64,000 nucleotides of DNA from Labia minor (lineage: Eukaryota > Arthropoda > Insecta > Dermaptera > Spongiphoridae): positions 37,306,660 through 37,370,659 of the forward strand of contig OY720350.1 of the NCBI GenBank assembly GCA_963082975.1, read 5' to 3'. Below, piece by piece: positions 46,395 through 56,625 of this stretch (position 1 is the first letter of the stretch; every line of letters starts with the position of its first letter). A program made the position numbers and the translations under genes. The notes beneath the pieces are model-generated. The model did no database searches. It saw only the letters and a list, made by a program, of their open reading frames with translations, and had not been told where the DNA came from.

Positions 46395-46566
46395 ATTAAG
46401 GGAATTGTTATTTAAAGACTGACTGTCCGCTTGAATCGGAGCAGTACTTGAAAATGACTGCAGAATAAGCAGTCGAAACGTTGTACAGTTATTTTAAATT
46501 TAATAAATCATTTATACAAATAAAAATTCCCTTAATAATTATCAAAATAACCACAAAAGCTTTAAA
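46395..46566 (+). mobile_element. Short Penelope-like insert with 11-bp target duplication
   Basis: 172 bp between perfect duplications AATTTCAAATT (46384-46394, 46567-46577). About 25-30 bp of the inverted 3' end (ATTAAGGGAATTGTTATT) is joined to the sense repeat close to the predicted transcription start (GTCCGCTTGAATCGG), then GACTGCAGAATAAGCAGTCG, GAAACGTTGTAC and the 3' end TTCCCTTAATAATTATC through CACAAAAGCTTTAAA. Confidence 0.62.
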
Positions 46567-46723
46567 AATTTCAAATTTATTATTTTTCATATATAAATGA
46601 GAATAATATAATTATTTATTTTTAAATTTTAAGCTATTAATCTGTTAAGATCAATTGATCTAATTATAAAATTTAACTGTTCGAGTCAAGTTCAACGTGG
46701 CAGATTAATGAAATAGTATTTTT

Positions 46724-47157
46724 ACTATCTCGTCAGAGATTGTATTCCGATCACGAAAATTTTCGATGTTGAGATTTTGATGTTTTTATACGTTATGAAG
46801 GTTCCTGAATCAATTTCATTAAGGTTGAGAAAAATGTCTGTGTATGAAGACAAGATTACTCAAAAACGGTTTCAGCTAGAATCATGAAATTTGGAACATG
46901 GGTATTATCCAAATTCGTAATTTTCTATCAATTTTTGAGAAATGTAGCTCAACCGGAAGAGGGTCATTACCTACCACATTTTCATTTTTTCTTCTTAATA
47001 TTGACCGTAAAAATAAAGATATGTTTGATAATTTTTCACATGATTAAAAATTGTATAAAACTGCTATATATAGAATTTCAGCTTGATTAGTAGTACCAGG
47101 ATTAATTTTTTAACACTGCAAATCTCACGCGCCAACACGTGACGTGGTGCCATCAAC
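46724..47157 (+). mobile_element. HINE-1 copy, 3' end replaced
   Basis: 5' end ACTATCTCGTCAGAGATTG, AAAATGTCTGTGTATGAAGAC (no GT expansion), CAACCGGAAGAGGG, and CACGTGACGTGGTGCCATC at 47136-47155. There it stops: the subterminal repeat and hairpin are replaced by a more GC-rich unrelated segment. Confidence 0.78.
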
Positions 47158-47340
47158 AATATAAATATAAATGGCCGTGGGAAAAGCATGGGGATTGCAA
47201 ATGAATTCCGCAGCACTTGAGTTACTGGCCCTGAGATTTATTGATAGTTTGTTTGTTTCCTTAGAAACTTTACCTCCATCTCTTGGATCCATCGACCAAT
47301 CAACAGCCGTGTACAGACATACCCACATTTCACTTTTATA
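47158..47340. other. Coding-like fragment of unknown origin
   Basis: Balanced composition and open in both directions. Forward: MAVGKAWGLQMNSAALELLA then LRFIDSLFVSLETLPP (47171-47353). Reverse: AVDWSMDPRDGGKVSKETNK then LSINLRASNSSAAEFICNP. The reverse reading looks slightly more protein-like but no family is recognised. It directly follows the truncated HINE-1 copy and ends in a TA tract, so it may be a captured or inserted fragment. Confidence 0.28.
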
Positions 47341-47914
47341 TATATATATATAAATAGATAGATAAACATTTTTAATCATAAATAATATATTTATGTAGCT
47401 TAATTAATTGGAATATCCTTTTATCATATCAATCCTATTATTTATACAATTTTATATTTTCGAGGACGAGTTTAATTGTCTTTACAATTTTTATGGCTAA
47501 AATATTTCCATTTTAATCCAATATTAACTTAACCATGACTAGATGAGTACATTCTCTATCTAAAGCCATTATATATATACAATATATGCTCTTGAACATG
47601 ATGATGTGCAACGTTAAGTACCACTTAAACCACGAAAAGCAAACCCTCGTAAATATCAAGTTCAATTATTTGGAAAATACAAGAATAATAGAAAATAAAA
47701 TAGTAGATTAAAAGTAAATATTATAATCCTCAAGAGGGGTGTATAATTAAAAAGTAAGTATGGTAAATTGAATTGGATGACTACTTGTTTAAATGAAAGA
47801 AAGATGCAATGTAAACTATTTTTATCAGATCGAGAAAAATAAATGACATGTAATTATCTATTTAAAGTTGATAATTTTTATCTTTATAAATTATTTATCA
47901 TTTTATAATTATTT
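47341..47914. other. AT-rich intergenic stretch
   Basis: Starts with a TA/GATA tract. No gene was recognised. Confidence 0.45.
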
Positions 47915-47922
47915 ATTAAAAG

Positions 47923-48576
47923 CAGTGGCGCACCTAGAACTTTTGCCGCCCGGGGCGATCTCCAGTTTGCCGCCCTTTCTATTATAAGTCAATCAAATAG
48001 TGGTTTTTATAAATTAATACACATAAATAAATTATTAAGTTAATTAATCAATATTAATTAATTCACAGAGTAAATTTTAAACCTAGCAGACCGCCTTCCG
48101 CCGGCCCTGCTTTTCAAAAGAAAAATCGATGATTTTAAAAAATATTAGTATATCACTTCAAAGTAATCATATAAACTTTTCAAAAGAAATGACATTTATA
48201 AACTGATATGAAAAAATTTTAGTTAGGAAAAATTGCTGAACAAAATCGTAAAGATGCGTTTACGAATTCAACGAATTTTAATGAATACAATAAAATAAAA
48301 TTATTATCCTGTTCTTGGAATTAGAATTCAAAATTTACACTAAAATGCATTTATATTCACCGAGGAATAATATTCGAAATCATATAGTTAATCATAATTT
48401 ATATAAATCAAATAGTAAACTTATAATAATCATTTATTATTCAAGAAAGAAAAAAAATAAATATGAAATGAATATGTTGCTTTTTACAACTATAACTAAA
48501 TATAAAAAATGTCGCCCCAAGATAAGTGCCGCCAGGTGCGGACCGCACCCACCGCCCCCCTCTAGGAACGCCACTG
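47923..48576. mobile_element. hAT-type MITE, 654 bp
   Basis: Termini CAGTGGCGCACCTAGAAC and CTAGGAACGCCACTG, flanked by the perfect 8-bp duplication ATTAAAAG (47915-47922, 48577-48584). Subterminal GCCGCC-rich blocks at both ends, AT-rich middle. No transposase is present; the 88-codon frame at the right is AT-rich filler running into the terminus. Confidence 0.85.
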
Positions 48577-48654
48577 ATTAAAAGTTATTGATTTCAAAAG
48601 ATATAATAAACTTAAATAAATTAAATATTAATTAAATGAAAATATGTATTATTG

Positions 48655-49185
48655 TATTTCTTCTAATATATATTTCTATCTCTGTGGCTCTACGGAAATC
48701 GAAAGTTCTTGGCCGCAGTAACCACACATTTCTTCAAGTACCCCTAACCTGAGGTACACCCATCAACTTCTATTTTCTCCCATCTCTCTTATGTCCCTTC
48801 CTATATTGTTAGCCCAAGGGGACGTTTCCCAATTGGTCCCCACACAATTATATTTTTCGTTAGTCTAACATCATCTATTCTTGCTACATGTCCTGCCCAT
48901 TGTTGCTTTCTCGATTTTATAACCCTAAGTATGTCTGGGGATCCTTAGAGGTCATGCAATTCCTTGTTATGCAGTTTACACCATTCCCCGGTGACCTCAT
49001 CTTTCTTTGGCTCAAGAATCCTTTTTCTCAAATTCTCTAAATGTACTCTCTTCTTACAAGGTCATAGACCACGCCCCATACTCGTATAATACAACCGGCA
49101 AAATAATCGTTTTATATTTTTTATAGCCCCTTTACTACATGATCACAGGTATATCTCGTTTGTAACCTTGATTTTATCCTAATAT
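48655..49185 (-). mobile_element. RTE-like LINE relic
   Basis: Collinear with the copies at 1682 and 44081: CTCTGTGGCTCTACGG, CTTGGCCGCAGTAACC, ATTTTATAACCCTAAG, CATGCAATTCCTTG and CCCATACTCGTATAATAC, the last antisense to the LYGCEAWS-type block. There are multiple indels and no intact frame. The GC stem-loop end is missing. Confidence 0.7.
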
Positions 49186-49976
49186 TTTACTTAATATCGT
49201 ACTTTTAATAAAATAATATTAGAGAGAATCTTATTAATTTATTTCTTCATTATTATTCAATTTGATATCATATTTATAGATCAATTTCCGTCTGAAATAC
49301 AATATTTATAAAGTTTTTATATTTTTTATTATAAAAGAGTATATCTTTGCCAAAACATACTGAAAAATTTGTAAAGGGTTTGGTGTGAAAGTTGTGAGTT
49401 AACGAAGGAATCGGGAGTGGTGTGTTCGTTTCCCTATCCAAGTTATATCTAGTTCTGGTCGATCATGCATTGAGAAATTCGATGAAATTTTGCAAATGAT
49501 AAGGATTCTCTTTCTTCCAGGAAAAAGAGTTACTAAACATCAATTTAAATGAAAAAGCTTCAAAAATAGTTAAATCTTTGACAATTTAGTAACAAATAAC
49601 CACGGAGAATTTTTATATGATCAATTGAATATATAGAAATAAAGATCTTAATTACACATGAATACAATTGTATCAAAGATTTATTTCAAGGCTAAAAACT
49701 CACGATTTTTTAAAATAATAATAACTTTAATAAAAGTAGATTTTAATTTAAAGTATTGCACACGTGTAAATCAGCAATTTCTGAAATATTAATTTAAAGG
49801 GAGAGAGACACAAAAAAAAGTGACTAACACCATTCTACTTTTAAAACGTGTAATACTTCAGACTGGCGAAAATGATTTGTACGAAATCTAATATTCTGGT
49901 GGTTTTAAACATAAAATTATAGAGCGATATGTTCCGAAATTTCTTTAATACCAAATAACAAATATAGATTCTTTTT
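49186..49976. other. AT-rich intergenic stretch
   Basis: 49375-49500 is slightly more balanced but unrecognised. Confidence 0.45.
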
Positions 49977-50597
49977 ATCGACCGACGATAGTAAGGGAGG
50001 TATTGTTTTCACACCAAATTTCACATGTGGAGATTTTTACATATCTCCATGAATCATGCATTTTCTTAACAGAAAAAAGTATTTTTAGCATGATGTCTGT
50101 CCGTCCGTCCGTCCGTATAGATGTGTACAGCCTGAACGGCTGAACGGATTTTGATGAAATTTGGTATATTTACTTAATGCATCAGTGGGATGAATTGATC
50201 AACTTTTGGTGCAAATCCGGAAACCGGAAGTGGTAGTATTACCGATCGACGATAGGAAGGGAAGGGTTATTTTCACACCAAATTTCACATGAGGAGATTT
50301 TTTTATATATCACCACGAATCATGCACTTTGTATTGGTTTTATCCTCGGGAAAATCATATTTATTAGTTTTTTCTTAATTTAAAATTATATGACGTCATC
50401 CAGCCATTCATGACGTCACAGCCTGGTCTTGCATATATATTATAAATAAAATAAAAATAAAAATATTTATGTTCTATCCATATCTGTTTTTTATTACATT
50501 AATAGATATATTAAAATTATTTGAAATTGTTTCTGTAGCTGGAAATTAATTTATTTCAAACCGTCGGTCGGTTCGGACCTGGCCACGGGTCAACTTA
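49977..50597 (+). mobile_element. HINE-2 copy, subtype B, complete
   Basis: ATCGACCGACGATAGTAAGG at the 5' end, one GTCC microsatellite (50098-50118), CCGGAAACCGGAAGTGG, two TGACGTCA-type sites around 50390-50420, GCCTGGTCTTGCATATATA (subtype B), AAACCGTCGGTCGGTTCGG and the hairpin GACCTGGCCACGGGTC with AACTTATT. Confidence 0.88.
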
Positions 50598-51325
50598 TTT
50601 TCAGATGATTTTTTTTTGATGGAAATTAATTAATTTTATTAATATTTAATAATTAATACAAAATAATTTTTATTTTTTATGTATTTAGAATAAATCTCTT
50701 GATTTTATTTTTACAGAACTAGCATGATACACATCTATTATAGATATAGATTATACTTAATTAAATAAATATGTTTACTTTCCTTGGAGGTGGACATGTC
50801 AATGATGATATATGGGCGCTTAAGCTCCTCCAAGGACGATCTCAATCAAAATGTCAAGAGATCACGCATTCGTCTTGCAAACATACTAAGTTATTAAGAT
50901 AATATTGTATTGAATGTGTTTGAAGTGGCGTATAAAAGATTTAGGGTTTTTAAAAATAAAATTCTCAGCAATATGTATAGGTAAAATATGAATGACCCCA
51001 GTGAGGAATGACTGATAACTGATATTATTAAAATAGATTAGAAATTGGATGGAAGTGTGTTTCTAAATAAAAAGAAATTAGCTTGCTCATATATTTCTAT
51101 TTTAGTTTTACCATATATATATAATAAATGTAACCACATGAAAAAATTAAATAATTATTAAATGAATTTCAATTAAGATCGTTAAGAATTTTACAAAATA
51201 AATAATAATATAACAAAGTGAGACAAAAGAAAAGTAAATTAATTATTTTACAGTTTTTGAGAATTTTACTTTTATTTTTAAGAAGAAAACAATCATTAAA
51301 CGATTAAATCATCAATTTTTATATA
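50598..51325. other. AT-rich intergenic stretch
   Basis: A weak CCTTGGAGG...CCTCCAAGG hairpin lies around 50781-50847. No gene was recognised. Confidence 0.4.
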
Positions 51326-51504
51326 GGGTAAACGTACCAGTAGTTGACCGCCTTAAGAGAAGTTTTCATATGAAAACACTTATTCTGTAACAGACGTGAG
51401 AATAACAACAAAACAAGTGCTAACATATTGTATAACTATTTTTAATTATCACTATTAATGTATATTTAAATATTTTTTTAAACATTTTTTCTAAACGTAT
51501 TTTT

Positions 51505-52714
51505 ACCGACCGACGATAGTAAGGGAGGTATTGTTTTCACACCAAATTTCACATGTGGAGATTTTTACATATCTCCACGAATCATGCATTTTCTTAACAG
51601 AAAAAAAGTATTTTTAGCATGATGTCTGTCCGTCCGTCCGTCCGTATAGATGTGTACAGCCTGAACGGCTCAACGGATTTTGATGAAATTTGGTATATTT
51701 ACTTAATGCATCAGTGGGATGAATTGATCAACTTTTGGTGCAAATCCGGAAACCGGAAGTGGTAGTATTAGCGATCGACGATAGGAAAGGAAGGGTTATT
51801 TTCACACCAAATTTCACATGAGGAGATTTTTTTATATATCACCACGAATCATGCATTTTCTTAAAAGAAAAAAGTATTTTTAGCATGATGTCTGTCCGTG
51901 CGTCCGTCCGTCTGTCCGTCTGTCCGTCCGTATAGATGTGTACAGCCTGAACGGCTCAACGGATTTTGATGAAATTTGGTATATTTACTTAATGCATCAG
52001 TGGGATGAATTGATCAACTTTTGGTGCAAATCCGGAAACCGGAAGTGGTAGTATTAGCGATCGACGATAGGAAAGGAAGGGTTATTTTCACACCAAATTT
52101 CACATGAGGAGATTTTTTTATATATCACCACGAATCATGCATTTTCTTAAAAGAAAAAAGTATTTTTAGCATGATGTCTGTCCGTGCGTCCGTCCGTCTG
52201 TCCGTCTGTCCGTCCGTATAGATGTGTACAGCCTGAACGGCTGAACCGATTTTGATGAAATTTGGTATATTTACTTAATGCATCAGTGGGATGAATTGAT
52301 CAACTTTTGGTACAAATCCGGAAACCGGAAGTGGTAGTATTAGCGATCGACGATAGGAAGGGAAGGGTTATTTTCACACCAAATTTCACATGCGGAGATT
52401 TTTTTACATATCACCACGAATGTATTGGTTTTATCCTCGGGAAAAATCATCTTCATTATGTTTTTCTTAATTTAAAATTATATGACGTCACCCAGTCCTT
52501 CATGACGTCACAGCCTCGGGTAACGCCGGGTAACGCCGGCTACCTCAGCTATATATTATAAATAAAATAAAATTAAAAATATTTATGTTCTATCCATATC
52601 TGTTTTTTATTACATTAATAGATATATTAAAATTATTTGAAATTGTTTCTGTAGCTGGAAATTACTTTACTTCAAACCGTCGGTCGGTTCGGACCTGGCC
52701 ACAGGTCAACTTAT
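51505..52714 (+). mobile_element. HINE-2 copy with three tandem modules, subtype A
   Basis: Complete ends: ACCGACCGACGATAGTAAGG and CGTCGGTCGGTTCGGACCTG with hairpin and AACTTATT. The module beginning AGCATGATGTCTGTCC starts at about 51616, 51882 and 52168 (spacing 266 and 286 bp, the difference lying in the GTCC/GTCT microsatellite). The 3' cassette is subtype A with the repeated GGTAACGCCGG. It is non-coding; the 84-codon frame at 52307 is a repeat artefact. Confidence 0.9.
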
Positions 52715-53137
52715 TTGTTCTAGTAATTGACCATTAACCTAAAATGGGTTTAAAATAAATACATGGCATAAAATGCACTAATGATTGGTTTTATTAATAT
52801 TTTATATAATTTCTTATAATTTATTTAAATTATTCATTATATTTACAGTTCATATCGGGAATTAATAAACATTTCTTGTTTTGGTAATTGATCAAGGTGC
52901 CTACTATACGATTACAATTGTAATCAAGGATGTCAGCAGTTTTTGGACATTTCCATAAATCTTAACTTTCCCGTAAAAATTATATAATTTACTGATCTAT
53001 GGAGAATATTAAGCTCCCATATAAAAAAAACACCACGTATTTGTTTATCTTTTCTCGAACATGCAACCATTGAATTTTAGATCCTTCTGATCCTCATTAC
53101 TGACTTCAAGACAATTATTTTCATCTTTGTGATTTTT

Positions 53138-53746
53138 ACTACCTAGTATTGCGATCACGAAGATTTGCGATGTTGAGATTTTGATGTTTTTATACGTTTT
53201 GAAGGTTCCTGAATCATTTTCATTAAGGTTGAGAAACATGTATGTGTGTGTATGTTTGTATGTATGTAGACAAGATTACGCAAAAAACGGTTTGAGCTAT
53301 AATAATGAAATTTGGTACATGGGCATTATTCAAAATGTGTAGTTTTCTATCAATTTTTGATAAATGTAGTTCTTTCGGAAGAGGGTCATTACCTACCTAC
53401 CACATTTTCATTTTTTCTTCTTTAAACTGACCATAAAAATAAAGATATGTTTGATAATTTTTCACATGATTAAGTAAAAATTGTATAAAACTGCTATATA
53501 TAGAATTTCAGCTTGATTGAATTGCTGAAAGTACCAGAATTAATTTTTTAACACTGCAAATCTCACGCGCCAACACGTGATGTGGTGCCAATGAAAAAGA
53601 GCCAAACATGCGCTGGTTTAATAAATATTATTTATTAATTTTAATTTATAATTTATAATTAATTAAATTTAATTTAAATATAATATATTATGTTATTTAA
53701 TCTAATTCAAATTGCGAGATAGTCGAGTGAAGACACTCCAGCTAAT
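53138..53746 (+). mobile_element. HINE-1 copy, 5' palindrome deleted
   Basis: TTTTTACTACCTAGTATTGC shows the 5' palindrome collapsed by deletion. It is otherwise complete: GT/TATG microsatellite (53240-53270), GGAAGAGGGTCATTACC, CACGCGCCAACACGTG, GCGAGATAGTCGAGTG, hairpin (one mismatch) and CAGCTAATTT. Confidence 0.85.
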
Positions 53747-54465
53747 TTAAAACTGAAGTCAGAATAGTCAGAACTATTAACTCGTTCCTTACCAACTGCC
53801 TTACCTCCTTTTTTTTCGCTATTTAACTTTTACCTTCATTACTTTTTTCTTTGCCTCTATAAAGCTGCGCATTTTTAATCTCTTCTAATTATTCTTTCTT
53901 TTTTTTCTTATTTAAATAATACATAAATTTAATAAAAGATATTTATTACAAACTGTACAAACTTATATTAAAACGAATATTTAAGTAATTGACCACCAAT
54001 TAATTTCTAAAAAAAATTGTGACATTTGTTTCAGAAATGGACCATCTCCTTGATAATTGTTAATGTTCACGTAAAGAAAATATTTCAAATTGATTAATTT
54101 AATTTGTAGTATCAACTATTGAATTTTGGTTTGAAATTATTATTAAATAAAACAATATATTGAAAATAAAGTGAAGCATATCCTCAACGATTTAAGAAAC
54201 TAACCTCAAAATGCAATAACGCTTACCTCGTGTTTTAAAAGATTCACAATGCTATCATCAATACAATGATTGGTCTCTATTTTCATTGTTAAACATTTCG
54301 GAAGAGGCCCTTGTTGATATTTGTCGATATCTCGAGCTTAATTTGAAATTAAAACGCTTATTTTGATAAAAAATCTATCAAATGGTCAATTACTGGCACA
54401 GTGGTCAACTGGTACGTTTACCCGATGTATACTAATATTAAAATTAATAAGAATCATTTTTATTG

Positions 54466-54587
54466 AAGTTTCAGATTTATTGATATATTTGTTTTATGCG
54501 CATATTATATGTAACATGATTGAGTGGAGATTGTTATGTGTCAACTAATATGCGCATAAAACAAATATATCAATAAATCTGAAACTT
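54466..54587. repeat. Perfect 42-bp inverted repeat
   Basis: Arms 54466-54507 and 54546-54587 are exact reverse complements (starting AAGTTTCAGATTTATTG), separated by 38 bp. It could be a tiny MITE or a fold-back event. Confidence 0.8.
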
Positions 54588-54623
54588 TAGCAAATGTATT
54601 ATTAAATTTTATTCTTCTTAGTA

Positions 54624-55161
54624 AAGGGTGTTTTTTTCGAGGTATAGAACTTTAAGTTGGCATTATACTGTTCAAGTTGACGACCGATTAACAGCTGTCA
54701 AGTGATTTATTCTCAGTTTGGTTTGGCAATTCATCATGAATAGACTCACGCCTGAACAACGCTTGCAAATAGTGCAATTTCGAAAATAATGGTTCCGTAT
54801 CGTACACTACGTCCATTTTATCGTCTGGTTGAATGGCTACGTCAACAAACAAAACTGCCGCATTTGGAGTGAAGCTAATCCTCAAGAGTATGTCGAAACA
54901 CCGTTACATCCAGAAAAACTGACTTTTTGGTGCCCTCTATGGGCTGGTGGAATCATTGGTCCGTACTTCTTCAAAAACGATGATGGCCAGAACGTTACAG
55001 TCATTGGTGATCGGCATAGAGCCATGCTTACTGCCAGAAATCATATATAAAATGTAATGCCACAAGATTATTTTTCGTATAAATAAAATTCATGTCAATC
55101 GAATAATCCATCGTTGTTTTATTGCAATTTAAAGTTCTATACCCCTAAAAGAAACACCCTT
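54624..55161 (+). mobile_element. DD41D-like Tc1/mariner element with two internal deletions
   Basis: 538 bp between TA duplications, termini AAGGGTGTTT and AAACACCCTT, with inverse ends of about 35 bp. ATG near 54737 starts MNRLTPEQRLQIVQF (HTH start). After a deletion the reading continues WLNGYVNKQNCRIWSEANPQ (just past the first catalytic Asp), LHPEKLTFWC and GGIIGPYFFKNDDGQNVTVI. A second deletion then joins it to the C-terminal PEIIYKM and stop in another frame. The second and third catalytic residues are gone. It relies on another copy's transposase if mobile at all. Confidence 0.82.
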
Positions 55162-55163
55162 TA

Positions 55164-56625
55164 GTATATTTTTTTAAAGATTAATTTTAGTTTATATAAT
55201 TAATTTTTTAAATTGGATTTATTTTTGTAAAAGATTGTTGAATTTGACAATTAATATATAAATTAGTAATTAATTTAGATTACTTTAGTTTGTGCGTACC
55301 TAGATTGTATGAATGATGAGAGAAGGATAAATAAGGAAAAGGGATATGAAGAGTGGTTAACAAGAGAGAATGCGTGGATCGAATGGAATGCGCTAGGATG
55401 GTTGGTTGTGTTAATGATTCTACTCGAGGGTGAACTCTGAACGCTATTGCAATTGGAGTGTGGTCATGTACCACATTCAGACAACAAGACTGACAGATAC
55501 TGAAACAAGACGGAGCTTAATAATTAGCTGAGAAAATAGCAGTCTGCATAAATCACAACCATTGTCTGTTCGCAATTTACTATTAATTATCCATCTAAAT
55601 TGTCTCCCATTCTTTCTCTTTTCCAACTCTTACCTTATTCCACCCACTCATTCATTATTTCTACCCAGAGATCCTTATTTTTCTCCCTTCATCTTTTAAT
55701 CCCTTTGTTTATTATTTCTCTTTTTTTGTTGATGATATTCTGAAATTTAAACCATTTACAAAGATTTAACTTACATTTTTTATAAGATATAATTGGAAGT
55801 GAACGAAGGATTAATTTTAATCCATATATAAGAGAAAAAACTACAAATAGGATTTTATTCAATGACTAAAAAAAGGAGATGAGAAAAAAAAGTAAAGAGT
55901 ATAATGTAATTTCCAATTCATTTATTCGCATTGAGATCAGTATTAAATTACAATCGTAAAATTTTTAGATAAAAATGAAAATATGTTTTAGGAATTAACT
56001 GCAACTCAGTTGGGTATGTATTTTTTTTTTTTTTTTTTTGTTTTTTTGTTAAGATTACTTAATCCCTTGAATTATTTTTGATTTGATTATGGTATTTTCA
56101 AATACAGGATGTTCAAAAATAAACAATAACCCAGAAACAGGAGTTATGACTGCCCAAAATAAAACTTATAACCTTTTTTTTAATAATGGTAATAATTTTT
56201 TTTTTTGTTATACTTAAATTTCAAATTTTTTATTAAAATTTACATTGTGCTTCTCTGACAAAATCTAATTAGTATTAAATTAGTAATAATTCAAATAGAA
56301 AAAACAATATATTTTTTGTCAAAAAATTGAACTAAGTTCTCCCTAAGCTGCTTTTAAACATGGCGAACTTAAAAAATCTTTTCTTTCCCTAAAGTCAAAT
56401 TTTAATTTGTAAGATATAACGTTGTGATTATAATAAATGCCCGTCACACAGGTTAAATAATTAAAATATTAATTATCTACATCAGTTTTTATTTTGTTGA
56501 ATATTATTGCATGTTTTACTAATTTCGAACACAGTTTTCTTTTTTCAATTCTGCAAAGAAATATTTAATTTTTTTTTAAACCATTGGACACAATACAAAA
56601 GTTGCACATGGCAAAAATAATAAAT
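55164..56625. other. AT-rich intergenic stretch
   Basis: 55280-55510 is more balanced but has no convincing frame. A T run of about 22 lies near 56022-56050. No gene is supported. Confidence 0.4.

Larger units (their letters stand above)
51326..54423. mobile_element. Possible larger GGGTAAACGTACCAG element with nested HINEs
   Basis: Left terminus GGGTAAACGTACCAGTAG at 51326 and right terminus TACGTTTACCC at 54423, the same ends as the MITE at 4201. Motifs like TAGTAATTGACCATTA (52728) and AATTGACCACCAATTA (53977) recur inside, between a HINE-2 (51505-52714) and a HINE-1 (53138-53746). The right ~190 bp is collinear with the right half of the 4.2 kb MITE. Flanking bases do not form a clear target duplication, so it could be two separate half-elements. 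No transposase frame was seen. Confidence 0.45.

Noticed and set aside
50781..50847. CCTTGGAGG...CCTCCAAGG hairpin considered as a microRNA precursor
   Set aside because: Only nine paired bases around a loop of nearly 50; too weak for a precursor.
51616..52230. Repeated units at 51.6, 51.9 and 52.2 kb considered as a CRISPR-like array
   Set aside because: The units are about 270 bp with no unique spacers, and the genome is eukaryotic. They are internal modules of HINE-2.
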